Assembly: GCA_017164015.1 (NCBI GenBank)
Contig: CP071065.1
Span: 1,950,501-2,014,500, forward strand
DNA: 64,000 nucleotides
Source of the DNA: Nostoc sp. UHCC 0702
Lineage (GTDB): Bacteria > Cyanobacteriota > Cyanobacteriia > Cyanobacteriales > Nostocaceae
Direction: 5' to 3'
A model generated the notes under the pieces. It saw nothing but the letters and a program-made list of their open reading frames with translations, ran no database searches and was not told where the DNA came from. This document shows positions 8,447 through 18,273 of the stretch, piece after piece. Both the position numbers and the translations under genes were made by a program. Positions within the stretch are counted from its first letter, which is position 1, and every line of letters starts with the position of its first letter.

Positions 8447-11400
8447 ATGCCAACTCATAGAACTGTTCTTGTAATTGCTGACTCTGATAATAGCGATCAT
8501 GATTATGAGCATCAATTACAACAGGATAGTAATGTTGCATACAAAATTCTTACAGAACAATATAATACCCCAATTATGGCGCTGTCTCAATCACAGCAGA
8601 TTGATGGCATACTCTTAAAACTTCACTTTCCCCACTCTAATAGCATCAAGCTACTTCGTCAACTAAAAGAACAAATGGGCGATCGCTGCCCACCAATTGT
8701 TGTGATTGACAGTGGAGACACAAAGGTTGCAGTACAGGCTTTCAAGAATGGAGCTGTGGATTATCTGGTCAGAGATCAGATCACTGCCGATGATTTGCGC
8801 CTAGCAATGCGGAGTGCGATCGATAATGCCAAGTTGCGAGAGGAACTGCAACGTAGTCAGGAGCAGTTTCAAACATCGGTTGAGAATATGCTCGACTGCT
8901 TTGGCATCTTCTCAGCCATGCGGGACGAGTCGGGGCAAATTCTAGACTTTCGCATTGATTATCTCAATGGGGCGGCATGTGAAAATAACCGGATGCCGAA
9001 AGCAATGCAGATCGGTCGAGGGTTATGCGAGGTGTTACCCGCTCATCGTGAGTCGGGGCTGTTTGATGAGTATTGCCGATTGGTTGAAACCGCCCAACCG
9101 TTGATCAAAGACTCGCTCATCTACGATGACACCTATGGCGAGCAGCATCTGGTTCGGGCATTTGATATTCGAGCCACCAAATTGAATGATGGCTTTGTCG
9201 CTTCCTGGCGAGATGTCACTGAGCGCAAGCGCCTGGAATTGGAACTGAGCCACACGGTGACAGACCTGCAAAGTCAACAGAGCCGCCTCCAACGGCTGAT
9301 TGATACGGCTCCCATTGGTATCGCCATCGGTTCCCTTAAGGGCAACCTGATGGTCATGAATGATACGATGCTGCGCCTATATGGCTACACGCGCCAAGCT
9401 TTTGAGCAGCAGGGCATCAACTGGCGTGACTTGATTCCGCCAGAGTTAGCTCAAACCGCCCAGCAGAACCTGGAACAATTGCGAGACTGTAGCTTTCTCC
9501 CACCGCAGGAGACAGAACTGCTACACCCTGATGGCTCACGAGTCCCAATTTTGTTGAGTGCGACGCAGTGGATGGATCACACCGATGAACATGTAATTTT
9601 TGCGGTAGATTTAAGCCAGCAAAAGCAGGCTGAGGCAGCGATTCAACAACTGAACCGGGATTTGACAAACCGGGTTGTTGAACTGCAAAGTCTGTTAGAC
9701 ATCATTCCTGTGGGTATTGCGATCGCCGATGATCCGACCTGTAGCCAGATGCAGAACAATGCCTACCTGCGACAGATGCTAGGCGTTGACCCCGGCAATA
9801 ATATCTCCAAGAGCGCGCCCACTGATGAGCAGCCTCCCTATCAGGTTTTCCAGAATGGACAGGAAATATCTGCCGAAAATTTACCGATGCAAGTGGCAGC
9901 CAAATTGGGTGTAGACGTGCGAGACGCAGAGTTTGACATTCTGCTACCAGATGGCACGGTACACCAATTACTGTCCTATGCAACTCCCCTACGAGACGAG
10001 CAAAACCAAATTAGAGGTGTAGTGGGAGCCTTTTTAGACATCACAGAACGAAACCAAGACGCAGCGGCTCTCAAAGCCAGCCAACAGCGCTATCGAGAGT
10101 TAGCCGAAGCCATGCCGCAAATGGTTTGGACTGCGGACGCAACGGGAATGGTCAATTATTGGAATCAACGCTGGTACGAGTATACAGGGTTGAGTGAAGT
10201 GGAGTCTATGGGCTTAGCCGGAGCTGACACGGTTCACCCCGATGAACGCGATCGCACTTTAAGGCAATGGAGTCAGGCGATCGCCAATGGCAACTCGTTT
10301 GAAATTGAATACCGCATTCGCCATTGGGATGGTGAGTATCACTGGTTTATCTGTCGAGCAATACCGACACGAGACAGTCAAAACCAAATTACAGGATGGA
10401 TTGGCACGATTACGAACATTGATGATATCAAGCGCAGTGAAGCATTGGTGCAGCAGAGTCAGCAGCAGCTCCAGCAGCAACTCGCGGAAATTGAAGCCAT
10501 TTATCAGTCTGCTCCCATTGGTTTGAATGTGCTGGATACTGAACTGCGTTTTGTACGAATCAATCAGCGTCTTGCAGACATCAACGGACTACCCATTGAA
10601 GCTCATATTGGGCGTAGTGTACGGGAACTGTTTCCGGATCTAGCAGATACAATTGAACAACTTCTGCACCCGATTCTGAAAACCGGAGAACCCCTACTGA
10701 ATGTCGAAATTCATGGTGAAACCCCGGCACAACCTGGTGTGCAGCGCACTTGGCTAGAACATTTTTTGCCCTTGAAAGCTGGAGATCAAGTGGTTGGCAT
10801 CAGCACCGTTTGTGAAGAAATTACCGAGCGAATTCAAATACAAACTGTTCTGCGAGCCAGTGAAGAACGATTCCGCCACATGGCAGATAACGCTCCCGTG
10901 ATGATTTGGGTGACAGACCCCACAGGTTATTGCACCTATCTCAACCAGGGCTGGTATAACTTTACAGGTCAAACAGAGGAAACAGGTCTGGGATTTGGCT
11001 GGCTTGATGCGGTGCATCCTGAAGATAGCGAATCCTCCAAAAACGTTTTTTTGAGCGCAACCAATCGTCAGCAGGCGTTCCGCTTAGAATATCGTTTGCG
11101 GTGCAAGGATGGTGAATATCGCTCTTGCATCGATACGGCAAGTCCTTGGTTTGGGGAAGCTGGGGAGTTTAAGGGATATATCGGCTCTGTAATTGACATT
11201 AGCGATGTCTACGACGAGCTTCGCTTACGCAAACAAGCCGAGTCAGCCCTGCGCCTCTCTGAAGAGCGCTATCGCACTTTGTTTGAGACGATGAATGAAG
11301 GCTTTTGCGTTGCGGAAGTGCTGTTTGACGAACACAACAAGGCAGTCGATTACCGCTTGTTGGAAATTAACTCAGTTTTTGAGAAACACTCAGGGCTGAA

Positions 11401-13222
11401 ACAAGCACAGGGCAAAACGGCGCGCGAGTTACTGCCTGATTTGGAACCATTCTGGTTTGAACTTTATGGCAACGTTGTACTGACTGGTGAACCCGTCCGC
11501 TATGAAAATTACTCTGGCGCAATGAATCGGTGGTTTGATGTTTCCGCCTTCCGGATTGGGCAGCCAGGAAGCCGAAAAGTTGCGATTCTGTTCGAGGACA
11601 TCAGCGATCGCAAGCGTAGCGAAGCTGAACGCCAACAGGCACAAGCAGCACTGCATGAGAGTGAGAACCGCTTGCGCCTAGCACTGGAGTCAACGGAGTT
11701 AGGAACCTGGGACTTGAATCCGATCACAGCAGTCTTGAAATGGGACGATCAATGTAAAGCGATGTTTGGGCTGTCGCCCCAAGCCGAAATCAACTACGAT
11801 GTTTTCCTGGCAGGTTTACATCCACTAGACCGCGATCGCACTCATCAGGTTGTGCTGCAATCGCTCAATCCTGAAAGCGGTGGTGAGTATGACATTGAGT
11901 ACCGCACAGTGGGAATTGAAGATGGCATAGAACGCTGGGTTGCAGCCAAGGGAAAAACATTTTTTAATGCAGCAGGAGTCGCCATTCGCTTTATTGGTAC
12001 CGTCCTCAACATTACAGAGAAGAAACGGGCTGAGGCAGAACGGGAGCAGCTTCTTCAACGCGAACAAGCAGCCAGAGCAGAAGCCGAACGCGCCAACCGC
12101 ATCAAAGATGAATTTCTGGCTGTGCTTTCCCACGAATTGCGATCGCCGCTTAACCCGATTTTGGGTTGGACAAAATTATTGCAAGTGCGTAAGTTTGACG
12201 AAACCCAAACGAGTCAAGCCCTGGCGATCATCGAGCGCAATGCTAAATTGCAGACACAACTGATTGATGACCTGCTGGATATTGCCAAAATCCTGCGCGG
12301 CAAACTCAGCTTGAATATGGCTTGCGTCAATCTATCGTTTGTGATTGAAGCTGCGATCGAAACAGTCAAAACAGCGGCTGTCGCTAAATCTATCTCACTG
12401 CATCCTGTGTTACCCAAGATTGGGCAAGTGTCTGGTGATACCGCTCGCCTTCAGCAAATAATCTGGAACTTGTTATCCAACGCCATCAAATTCACTCCCA
12501 CCGGTGGGCGAGTAGATATCCAGCTAGACCGGGTGGGCAATCAAGCAGAAATTACAGTCAGGGATACTGGTAGAGGTATCAGCCCAGACTTTCTGCCCTA
12601 CATCTTTGAATCCTTCCGCCAAGAAGATGCCTCGATTACTCGCAAATATGGGGGATTAGGTCTGGGCTTGGCGATCGTTCGTCAATTGGTTGAGGCTCAC
12701 GGCGGCATGATCACGGCTGACAGCCCCGGTGAAGGGTTAGGAGCCACATTTACTGTCCAGTTGCCTTTGCTGAATCTGCAACCAGAAATTAAGCAGATAG
12801 ATGAGTTGCCACAACAAGAACTCGACCTTACAGGAATTCGAGTCCTTGCTGTCGATGATGATGCCGATACTCGTGAGCTATTAACAATATTACTGACTCA
12901 ATATGGAGCAGAAGTTTTGACTGTTGCCTCAGCGGCGGAGGTACTGGCAAATTTGCAATCCTTTCAACCAGATGTATTAGTCAGTGACCTCGGTATGCCC
13001 GAAGTCGATGGCTATACCCTGATCCAACAGGTACGTAGCTTATCTTCCGCAAAAGGAGGACAGATTCCAGCGATCGCCCTGACTGCCTATGCCAGAGAGG
13101 ACGATCACCAGCAAACCCTAAGTAGTGGATATCAACGGCACATCACAAAGCCACTTGAGCCAGAACAGTTGGTTCAAGCCGTGGTGGCACTCACACGCAG
13201 TAAATGCGATCGCATCCTTTAA
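8447..13222 (+). CDS. Large hybrid sensor histidine kinase: pseudo-receiver, eight PAS-like modules, kinase core, receiver
   Basis: 1591 residues, cytosolic. Residues 1-127 form a receiver-like domain in which the phospho-acceptor position carries lysine (K58 in ILLKLHFP) instead of aspartate, so it is probably not phosphorylated. Residues about 140-1195 hold eight PAS/PAC-like repeats, most ending in D[IV][ST]E/D-R-K type PAC boundaries. The kinase core follows: phospho-acceptor histidine H1229 in LSHELRSPLNPILGW, N box NLLSNAIKFT, and G boxes DTGRGI and GLGLGLAI. The C-terminal receiver has the phospho-acceptor D1514 (VSDLGMPEVDGY). The stop overlaps the tail of the convergent GTPase gene by four bases. 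The reading looks richer in G+C than neighbouring genes, a possible sign of different origin. Signal and output partner are unknown. Confidence 0.9.
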   Translation: MPTHRTVLVIADSDNSDHDYEHQLQQDSNVAYKILTEQYNTPIMALSQSQQIDGILLKLHFPHSNSIKLLRQLKEQMGDRCPPIVVIDSGDTKVAVQAFKNGAVDYLVRDQITADDLRLAMRSAIDNAKLREELQRSQEQFQTSVENMLDCFGIFSAMRDESGQILDFRIDYLNGAACENNRMPKAMQIGRGLCEVLPAHRESGLFDEYCRLVETAQPLIKDSLIYDDTYGEQHLVRAFDIRATKLNDGFVASWRDVTERKRLELELSHTVTDLQSQQSRLQRLIDTAPIGIAIGSLKGNLMVMNDTMLRLYGYTRQAFEQQGINWRDLIPPELAQTAQQNLEQLRDCSFLPPQETELLHPDGSRVPILLSATQWMDHTDEHVIFAVDLSQQKQAEAAIQQLNRDLTNRVVELQSLLDIIPVGIAIADDPTCSQMQNNAYLRQMLGVDPGNNISKSAPTDEQPPYQVFQNGQEISAENLPMQVAAKLGVDVRDAEFDILLPDGTVHQLLSYATPLRDEQNQIRGVVGAFLDITERNQDAAALKASQQRYRELAEAMPQMVWTADATGMVNYWNQRWYEYTGLSEVESMGLAGADTVHPDERDRTLRQWSQAIANGNSFEIEYRIRHWDGEYHWFICRAIPTRDSQNQITGWIGTITNIDDIKRSEALVQQSQQQLQQQLAEIEAIYQSAPIGLNVLDTELRFVRINQRLADINGLPIEAHIGRSVRELFPDLADTIEQLLHPILKTGEPLLNVEIHGETPAQPGVQRTWLEHFLPLKAGDQVVGISTVCEEITERIQIQTVLRASEERFRHMADNAPVMIWVTDPTGYCTYLNQGWYNFTGQTEETGLGFGWLDAVHPEDSESSKNVFLSATNRQQAFRLEYRLRCKDGEYRSCIDTASPWFGEAGEFKGYIGSVIDISDVYDELRLRKQAESALRLSEERYRTLFETMNEGFCVAEVLFDEHNKAVDYRLLEINSVFEKHSGLKQAQGKTARELLPDLEPFWFELYGNVVLTGEPVRYENYSGAMNRWFDVSAFRIGQPGSRKVAILFEDISDRKRSEAERQQAQAALHESENRLRLALESTELGTWDLNPITAVLKWDDQCKAMFGLSPQAEINYDVFLAGLHPLDRDRTHQVVLQSLNPESGGEYDIEYRTVGIEDGIERWVAAKGKTFFNAAGVAIRFIGTVLNITEKKRAEAEREQLLQREQAARAEAERANRIKDEFLAVLSHELRSPLNPILGWTKLLQVRKFDETQTSQALAIIERNAKLQTQLIDDLLDIAKILRGKLSLNMACVNLSFVIEAAIETVKTAAVAKSISLHPVLPKIGQVSGDTARLQQIIWNLLSNAIKFTPTGGRVDIQLDRVGNQAEITVRDTGRGISPDFLPYIFESFRQEDASITRKYGGLGLGLAIVRQLVEAHGGMITADSPGEGLGATFTVQLPLLNLQPEIKQIDELPQQELDLTGIRVLAVDDDADTRELLTILLTQYGAEVLTVASAAEVLANLQSFQPDVLVSDLGMPEVDGYTLIQQVRSLSSAKGGQIPAIALTAYAREDDHQQTLSSGYQRHITKPLEPEQLVQAVVALTRSKCDRIL

Positions 13223-14127
13223 CAGCGGTGACAGTTAGGAGGTAATTCTAAAGGCAGAGTACCTAACAACCCCTTACGAAAATCTGTTAAAAGTTGCCTA
13301 GCGGCTCTTTCTACATCACCTTTGTAACGATGCTCCGCTAAAGCATGTAAGTACGATTCTCCTGTATACTCTGTGGAGTCAAGTTCGTAACGTGTCTGTA
13401 GTGGAAGTTGTGGTAATAATAAATCAGGAGCCGTAGCTTGGATGTCATTAAGTAAATCTACGAAGGCGGATGCTACTAGTTGATTGTCGTAGGATGCTTG
13501 ACCAATATCGTCACAAATCGCTAATTTCAAGGCGGCATCCTGATTTTCTAATCTAGCAGGAATGACACCAGGAGCATCTAGTAATTCCAATTGATCGGAA
13601 ATTCGCACCCAACGCAACGAGCGAGTCACCCCCGGACGAGCTGCACTTTCTACCACACGTCGTCCCAATAAACGGTTAATTAAGGCTGATTTACCAACAT
13701 TGGGAAAACCAATAACCACGGCACGCACTGGACGGGGTAACATCCCGCGATCGCGTCTTCTTTGATTGAGTTCCACCCCAGCGGCTTGTGCTGCTTTGGA
13801 AATTGCCACTACACCTTGACCTTGTTTAGCATTGGTAAAATAAGGCACTTCTCCTTGAGTTCTGAACGAATCTATCCAAAGCGATCGCACTTGGGGAATA
13901 ATCATGTCTACCCGATTCAGCACCAAAATTCGCGTTTTACTCCCCACCCACTCACCTATTTGGGGATGGTGTGTCGCCAAGGGAATGCGAGCATCTCGTA
14001 CCTCAAGTACCACATCTACCCGTGAAAGCTGTTCTTTGAGATTCTTTTCAGCTTTGGCAATATGCCCTGGATACCATTGAATCAGATTTAATTTATAGTT
14101 ATTTGTCAGCGAACTACGCAAAATCAA
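13219..14127 (-). CDS. rbgA: Ribosome biogenesis GTPase RbgA/YlqF
   Basis: 302 residues, a circularly permuted GTPase. The motif order is G4 (LNRVDM) before G1 (GFPNVGKSALINRLLG) and G3 (DAPGV), the signature of the YlqF/RbgA group that acts in late assembly of the large ribosomal subunit. The core begins IQWYPGHIAKAEKNL, matching the family's typical N-terminus, so the first 15 residues from the annotated start are extra and a later start is possible. The last bases overlap the end of the convergent kinase gene by 4 bp, leaving no room for separate terminators. Confidence 0.92.
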   Translation of the reverse strand: MILRSSLTNNYKLNLIQWYPGHIAKAEKNLKEQLSRVDVVLEVRDARIPLATHHPQIGEWVGSKTRILVLNRVDMIIPQVRSLWIDSFRTQGEVPYFTNAKQGQGVVAISKAAQAAGVELNQRRRDRGMLPRPVRAVVIGFPNVGKSALINRLLGRRVVESAARPGVTRSLRWVRISDQLELLDAPGVIPARLENQDAALKLAICDDIGQASYDNQLVASAFVDLLNDIQATAPDLLLPQLPLQTRYELDSTEYTGESYLHALAEHRYKGDVERAARQLLTDFRKGLLGTLPLELPPNCHRC

Positions 14128-14406
14128 TACCTCCAGCCTATTATTTCTCTAAAATGCTCAAAAGCGCGGTTAACAGTGATTTTTCTTACTTAAAAGTATA
14201 ATTTAATACTTTTAAAATTCATGGTCAATTAATGCACATTTTGAGAGCGTACCATGCTCATAAGTTTATATGTCCATTTTAAAATTTACTCCAAGTACTA
14301 GTCCAAGTAATCAGCAAGATAGACATACTAATCCCCAAAGGGGGCCCCGAGTTCCCCAACCCTCCCACCCCCCTTTCATCCCACGCCAGATGCAACTTGA
14401 GCATAA
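14128..14406. other. Intergenic region upstream of the CRISPR remnant
   Basis: No gene is visible. The first half is AT-rich and holds the rbgA promoter. Positions 14335-14395 are C-rich and degenerate. If the CRISPR remnant has a leader it should lie here, but no convincing conserved leader is recognisable. Confidence 0.35.
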
Positions 14407-14588
14407 GTTGAAACTCACCCAAATCCCTATTAGGGATTGAAACGAAATTGAGCCTTTCTCAGCAATTCTTGAGACAGGTTGAAACTCACCCAAATCCTTA
14501 TTAGGGATTGAAACGCAGAGGATGCGAGTATTGTTCGTACCCTTTTTGAAAGTTGAAACTTACCTAAATCCCTATTAAAGATTGAAAC
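14407..14588 (+). CRISPR. Orphan three-repeat CRISPR remnant
   Basis: Three 37-bp repeats lie at 14407-14443, 14478-14514 and 14552-14588, separated by spacers of 34 bp (14444-14477) and 37 bp (14515-14551). Each repeat starts GTTGAAACT and ends ATTGAAAC, and carries the internal palindrome AATCCCTATTAGGGATT. The end ATTGAAAC and this palindrome are typical of cyanobacterial type I/III repeats. Repeat 1 is the best, repeat 2 differs at one base, and repeat 3 differs at several positions, as expected at the distal end in plus orientation. No cas gene occurs anywhere in the window, so it is either a relic or depends on cas genes elsewhere. Confidence 0.85.
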
Positions 14589-14871
14589 GTAAGGTGTTAT
14601 GCGGGGGCGATTGCTCTTTTGTGACAAACGCGATCGCTCTCCACTGCAACAGCCGCCTATCCCTCAACCTTCACCAGCGATCGCACGGTACCAACTGAAC
14701 CACCTCGCAAGCGTGCAAAGTCTTGTTGTAAGTGTGGGCGTGTCTAGCCTGCTAGTTTGTCTACTAGGCTGCTGGGTTTTTCAGTAAAAATAATTTTTAG
14801 TCAAAACATTTGACTATCTTATCTGTTAAAGTATTATCGTTAAATCGCTACTTTCTATAGATAATAATCAA

Positions 14872-15042
14872 ATGCAGCCTACACAGATATTACTGCAAAT
14901 GCTCATGGGTTGTTGGGTTACGCAAGCTATTTATGTGGCTGCTGAACTTGGTATTGCTGATTTACTCAAGGACGGCTCTAAAAATTACGATGAATTAGCA
15001 ACAACGACTGGTGCTTGTTTCCCTAGATTGTATCTGTCCTGA
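14872..15042 (+). pseudogene. Remnant of a methyltransferase (dimerisation domain only)
   Basis: The 56-residue reading begins MQPTQILLQMLMGCWVTQAI and runs to LATTTGACFPRLYLS before a stop. The pattern MGCWVTQAIYVAAELGIADL followed by LLKDG and DELA matches the N-terminal dimerisation domain of hydroxyneurosporene/acetylserotonin-type O-methyltransferases, which are normally about 330-350 residues. The SAM-binding domain is absent, and the reading breaks where the family continues with an SLYRLLRAL-like helix. It is therefore a truncated relic. Confidence 0.7.
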
Positions 15043-15218
15043 AGCGCAGCAAAGGGAAATGGGTCTATGTCTACTGTCATACGTGAATTGTCCAGTGGGC
15101 GTGGGCGCGTTTGTACAGTGGACAGTTTATCATGGGAGCGATCGCAGCGCTTTAGGCTGCTGTGGGGTGTCGGGGGTGCGATCGCGACGAAGTATGAATA
15201 GCGATCGCGCAAAACTTA

Positions 15219-15584
15219 TTGAAACTGAATTATATGAATCGGTCTGCAACTTATAGCAGTGCTGCTGGACAACTTGAGCGACTGGATACAATCGATTTAG
15301 GTTTTCTATTAGGAATGATACCAGATATCTCTGATTTGATTGCTCAGACGGAAGTGCAGTTGCAACCAGGGGATGGGGTGGTGCTTTACACCGATGGTAT
15401 TACCGAAGCAGAGAACCAGGCAAAACAATACTATGGTTTAGAGCGGCTGTGTGAGGTGATCAGCCAAAACTGGCAATACTCAGCCAATGAAATTAACCAA
15501 GCGATTATGAAAGATGTGCGATCGCATATTGGCGAGAATAAAGTTTATGGTGATATCACCTTGCTGGTGTTGAAACAGAAATAA
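15219..15584 (+). pseudogene. C-terminal fragment of a SpoIIE/RsbU-type PP2C phosphatase
   Basis: From about residue 18 the reading matches the second half of a PP2C-SIGMA (SpoIIE) domain: QLERLDTIDLGFLLGMIPD, then LQPGDGVVLYTDGITEAENQ and GDITLLVLKQK at the end. The catalytic metal site VLYTDGITEA is kept, but the N-terminal half of the domain and any receiver or GAF sensor are gone. The first 17 residues belong to unrelated sequence. A normal RsbU-like protein has 350 or more residues. A relic, or the 3' end left after an insertion or deletion. Confidence 0.75.
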
Positions 15585-15772
15585 TAAATATAATTATCCC
15601 GCCTGATTCGCTAAAATTGATAGAAACTGGAAAAATCTTGTTTGAAATGGCGATCGCACTCTCACAAAAAGGCGATCGCTATAAAGCGGTCATTTCACCG
15701 TCGCAATCCTCTAAATAAATGGAATGTGAGATATAATGAATTTATCACTGAATCAATCTATATTAACTTGCT

Positions 15773-16036
15773 ATGGATTCTTTAAACCTACGCACAAAAG
15801 TTATTACAGAAATAAATCTTGTCCCACCAGATAAATTAGAAGAATTATATAACTTTATTTATTATTTTCGATTAGGTATAGAAGTATCTAAACCTTCGCT
15901 TAACAAAAATATGCAGTTTGCTGGCTGTTGGAATGATATGTCAGATGAAGTATTTGCTAACTTCAATGAAGAAATGATCACACGTCGCCAGCAAGCATTT
16001 TTAGGAAGAAGAAGTGATGAAGCCAGCCTTGATTGA
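15773..16036 (+). CDS. Putative antitoxin of a VapBC-like pair
   Basis: 87 residues. The N-terminal half (INLVPPDKLEELYNFIYYFR) resembles small DUF2281/VapB-like proteins found before PIN-domain toxins in cyanobacteria. The C-terminal half is probably the toxin-binding tail. It overlaps the start of the PIN gene by 23 bp in another frame, the coupled arrangement usual for toxin-antitoxin pairs. A DNA-binding role at its own promoter is inferred only from position. Confidence 0.65.
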   Translation: MDSLNLRTKVITEINLVPPDKLEELYNFIYYFRLGIEVSKPSLNKNMQFAGCWNDMSDEVFANFNEEMITRRQQAFLGRRSDEASLD

Positions 16037-16520
16037 CACAAATATTTTATCCTTTTTCTTCCGAAATCATAGTCTAGTTGTTGAGCGTTTTCAAGCCTAT
16101 CTGAAAGAGCAGGACAAAATTAACATCAGCATCATCAGTTATTATGAAATTGTCAGTGGATTAAAACATCGTGACGCGCAAAAACAACTAATATCTTTTT
16201 TAGAATTTGTTTCATACAATACGGTTTTACCTCTAACTACAAGTTCTGCAACAATTTCTGCTGATATTTATGCCAATTTAAGAAATAAAGGAACACCAAT
16301 TGACGATATTGATATTCTGATAGCAGGAATTGCCATAGCCAACGATTTGATTATTGTCACAAATAATATCAGAGATTTTGAAAAAATAGAAAATTTACTA
16401 CGCCTATTACTTATTATTGTGAATAAAAGGCGAACTGACAAGTCAGCGCTTGCGCTATCGCTCTTATCCCTAAAAAAGAGCGATGTCTACGACGGGCTGT
16501 TCGGTGACGCTCTTCTGTAA
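16014..16520 (+). CDS. vapC: PIN-domain ribonuclease toxin (VapC-like)
   Basis: 168 residues. PIN-domain acidic residues are visible: D8 in ALIDTNIL, E44 in ISYYEIVSG, and D97/D99/D100 in TPIDDIDILIAGIA, ending with IIVTNNIRDFEKI. This predicts a Mg-dependent RNase that cleaves tRNA or mRNA when the antitoxin is lost. A normal VapC stops soon after NNIRDFEKIENL. Here the last 40 residues (from about LLRLLLIIVNKRR) run into a repetitive segment with the inverted pieces GAGCGAT/ATCGCTC at 16460-16485, so the C-terminus looks extended by readthrough into a dispersed repeat. Activity is plausible but unproven. Confidence 0.8.
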   Translation: MMKPALIDTNILSFFFRNHSLVVERFQAYLKEQDKINISIISYYEIVSGLKHRDAQKQLISFLEFVSYNTVLPLTTSSATISADIYANLRNKGTPIDDIDILIAGIAIANDLIIVTNNIRDFEKIENLLRLLLIIVNKRRTDKSALALSLLSLKKSDVYDGLFGDALL

Positions 16521-16638
16521 ATCAAAGGCGATCGCTCTCCAGCTTACGGCATCGTGGAGATCGCACCGATAATTGAAAAGGTGGGTTACATTGGATTAAC
16601 GCACCGTACAAGATCAGCGATCGCACTCAAGAAATTAT

Positions 16639-18273
16639 TTAGAAAATAGCCCTCCACAAAAATAGAAGACACAACATTAAAAATAAGCACGTATACAAGA
16701 GCCACAGCGACCATTTTGTGGTATGGAGTTCGGTAATATCTTGTCCTACTCCTGGGTTACTCAAAGCACCACCGATCACGTATGCTGTTTTCTGTAAATC
16801 AGGTATTGTCAGCACTTCCTGCGACGCTGAGAATGTTACTGTAAAAGTGCTATTATTCGCTCCCTGCTGATAACTACTACCATAGGCTCCCTGACTGAAG
16901 CTTCCAAGCTCGATAAAGCCGAAGAGTTTGAGATTTCCAGTGACATTCTCTTGCCAGGACTGTTTAAACTCAGAGAAATTGGCGTTGTTGTATCTGATCG
17001 AGATCGTTGGATAGTTGGAAATGACCAAGTTGGTCAGAAACCCGAAGTCCCCCCCCTCTTTAAAAGGCTTTAGATTGTAGGCTGGGGAGTTTGTGAATAT
17101 GAAACCGCTAACATCTTTAGTATCATTCTTCACAGCCTGTGCAATTGGATCTGGGTAGAACCAACCAATATTGGTAGCTTGTTGCCAAGCTGTTGGAGCC
17201 ATCGGCACTACAGAGTAGCCTTTCCAGTTTAGGGTGATTGAGGCATCTGTACTTGTTCCCTGTACCTTGGACATATCGTAACTGTCACCAGCCGTTGTCG
17301 TAAATTGGAGCCAAGAGCTGACCGTGAAACCAGCTTTCCCTTCAATCTTAACATTGATACTCCCCCCAGATGCCTGCGAGGTTGTCATACTCAAGGTGAT
17401 AGTTCTGTCGCTGTTTAGATCGTTCAGGATATCTGACAAGGCTTTGGAAATCTTGTAGCCTACCTGAAATTCTTTCAGCACTTCCCCACTAGTTGGATCG
17501 AGGGTCTTTATACCGCCATTAGAACTATTAGGATTTTTAGTGTTTGTTTGCAACTGGCCAATAATCCAAGAATTCTCCGATACCAGATCCAGAAGCGCGT
17601 TGACTGGTCTCATCATATTCAGGTATTTCGAGACATCTGAGATAACCTGATCGGCAGATGGAGGTGCATCCGGGAGTAAATCTCCCAGCTTTCGCGCCTG
17701 TGCCATCTGCTGGTACGTCAATGGCGGCTTATTTGCTGCCTTCCTTCCGCTCCATTTCCATCCCATAGATATTACGATAACGTAGTCAAGCTTAGTTACA
17801 ATCCCGTAGTCTTTTACTTCTGCCAATTGATCATTTGTAATTAGACCAAAAGTCGTTTGATAATTTGAGACGACTGTTTGAGCTTGGGCTTGAGCATTGG
17901 TTTGAGCTTTGCTTAATTTGGCTTGATCACTGTCGTTTAGCTTATATACAATACTCGTAATTACTTGGTCGTAAGCATTTGGAAAGCCTCCTGCGGGAGA
18001 AAGTTTAGCAGTCCCTGGCACATCACCAGGTAATATCCTCGCGCTTATGTAATCAAAAGTGCTTTCGTTGAAGACGTTGTTTATATTTTGATAATACCAG
18101 TGAAAGTCACCTTGAGAGGGGAACTGAATTGGATAAAGTTGGGATTTAAGGATATCTTTAAGCGCCGCCATAGCATTTGCTTGTAAGGCGGAATAAAACT
18201 GTTCTCCACCAGAATTATCGCTGTTTGTCAAAGTTATTGCCTGCGTGTCTATTTTTTGGGTTGCTTCTTTCAT
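16639..18273 (-). CDS. Tail-anchored protein of unknown family
   Basis: 544 residues, not recognised. There is no N-terminal signal peptide. The body is rich in Ser, Thr, Asn and Gln and looks beta-rich in its second half; an alanine/glutamine stretch at about 122-136 may be helical. The only clear membrane segment is at the very end (WSLWLLYTCLFLMLCLLFLW, about 521-540), with four residues after it, the topology of a C-terminal tail anchor. About 316 bp downstream on the same strand is a small exported protein. There are no frameshifts and codon use is ordinary, so it is probably functional. It could be a membrane-attached surface or pore-type protein, but this is only a guess. Confidence 0.75.
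   Translation of the reverse strand: MKEATQKIDTQAITLTNSDNSGGEQFYSALQANAMAALKDILKSQLYPIQFPSQGDFHWYYQNINNVFNESTFDYISARILPGDVPGTAKLSPAGGFPNAYDQVITSIVYKLNDSDQAKLSKAQTNAQAQAQTVVSNYQTTFGLITNDQLAEVKDYGIVTKLDYVIVISMGWKWSGRKAANKPPLTYQQMAQARKLGDLLPDAPPSADQVISDVSKYLNMMRPVNALLDLVSENSWIIGQLQTNTKNPNSSNGGIKTLDPTSGEVLKEFQVGYKISKALSDILNDLNSDRTITLSMTTSQASGGSINVKIEGKAGFTVSSWLQFTTTAGDSYDMSKVQGTSTDASITLNWKGYSVVPMAPTAWQQATNIGWFYPDPIAQAVKNDTKDVSGFIFTNSPAYNLKPFKEGGDFGFLTNLVISNYPTISIRYNNANFSEFKQSWQENVTGNLKLFGFIELGSFSQGAYGSSYQQGANNSTFTVTFSASQEVLTIPDLQKTAYVIGGALSNPGVGQDITELHTTKWSLWLLYTCLFLMLCLLFLWRAIF

Noticed and set aside
14599..14787. Open reading just after the CRISPR remnant
   Set aside because: Low-complexity translation of HIP1-rich DNA and no family resemblance.
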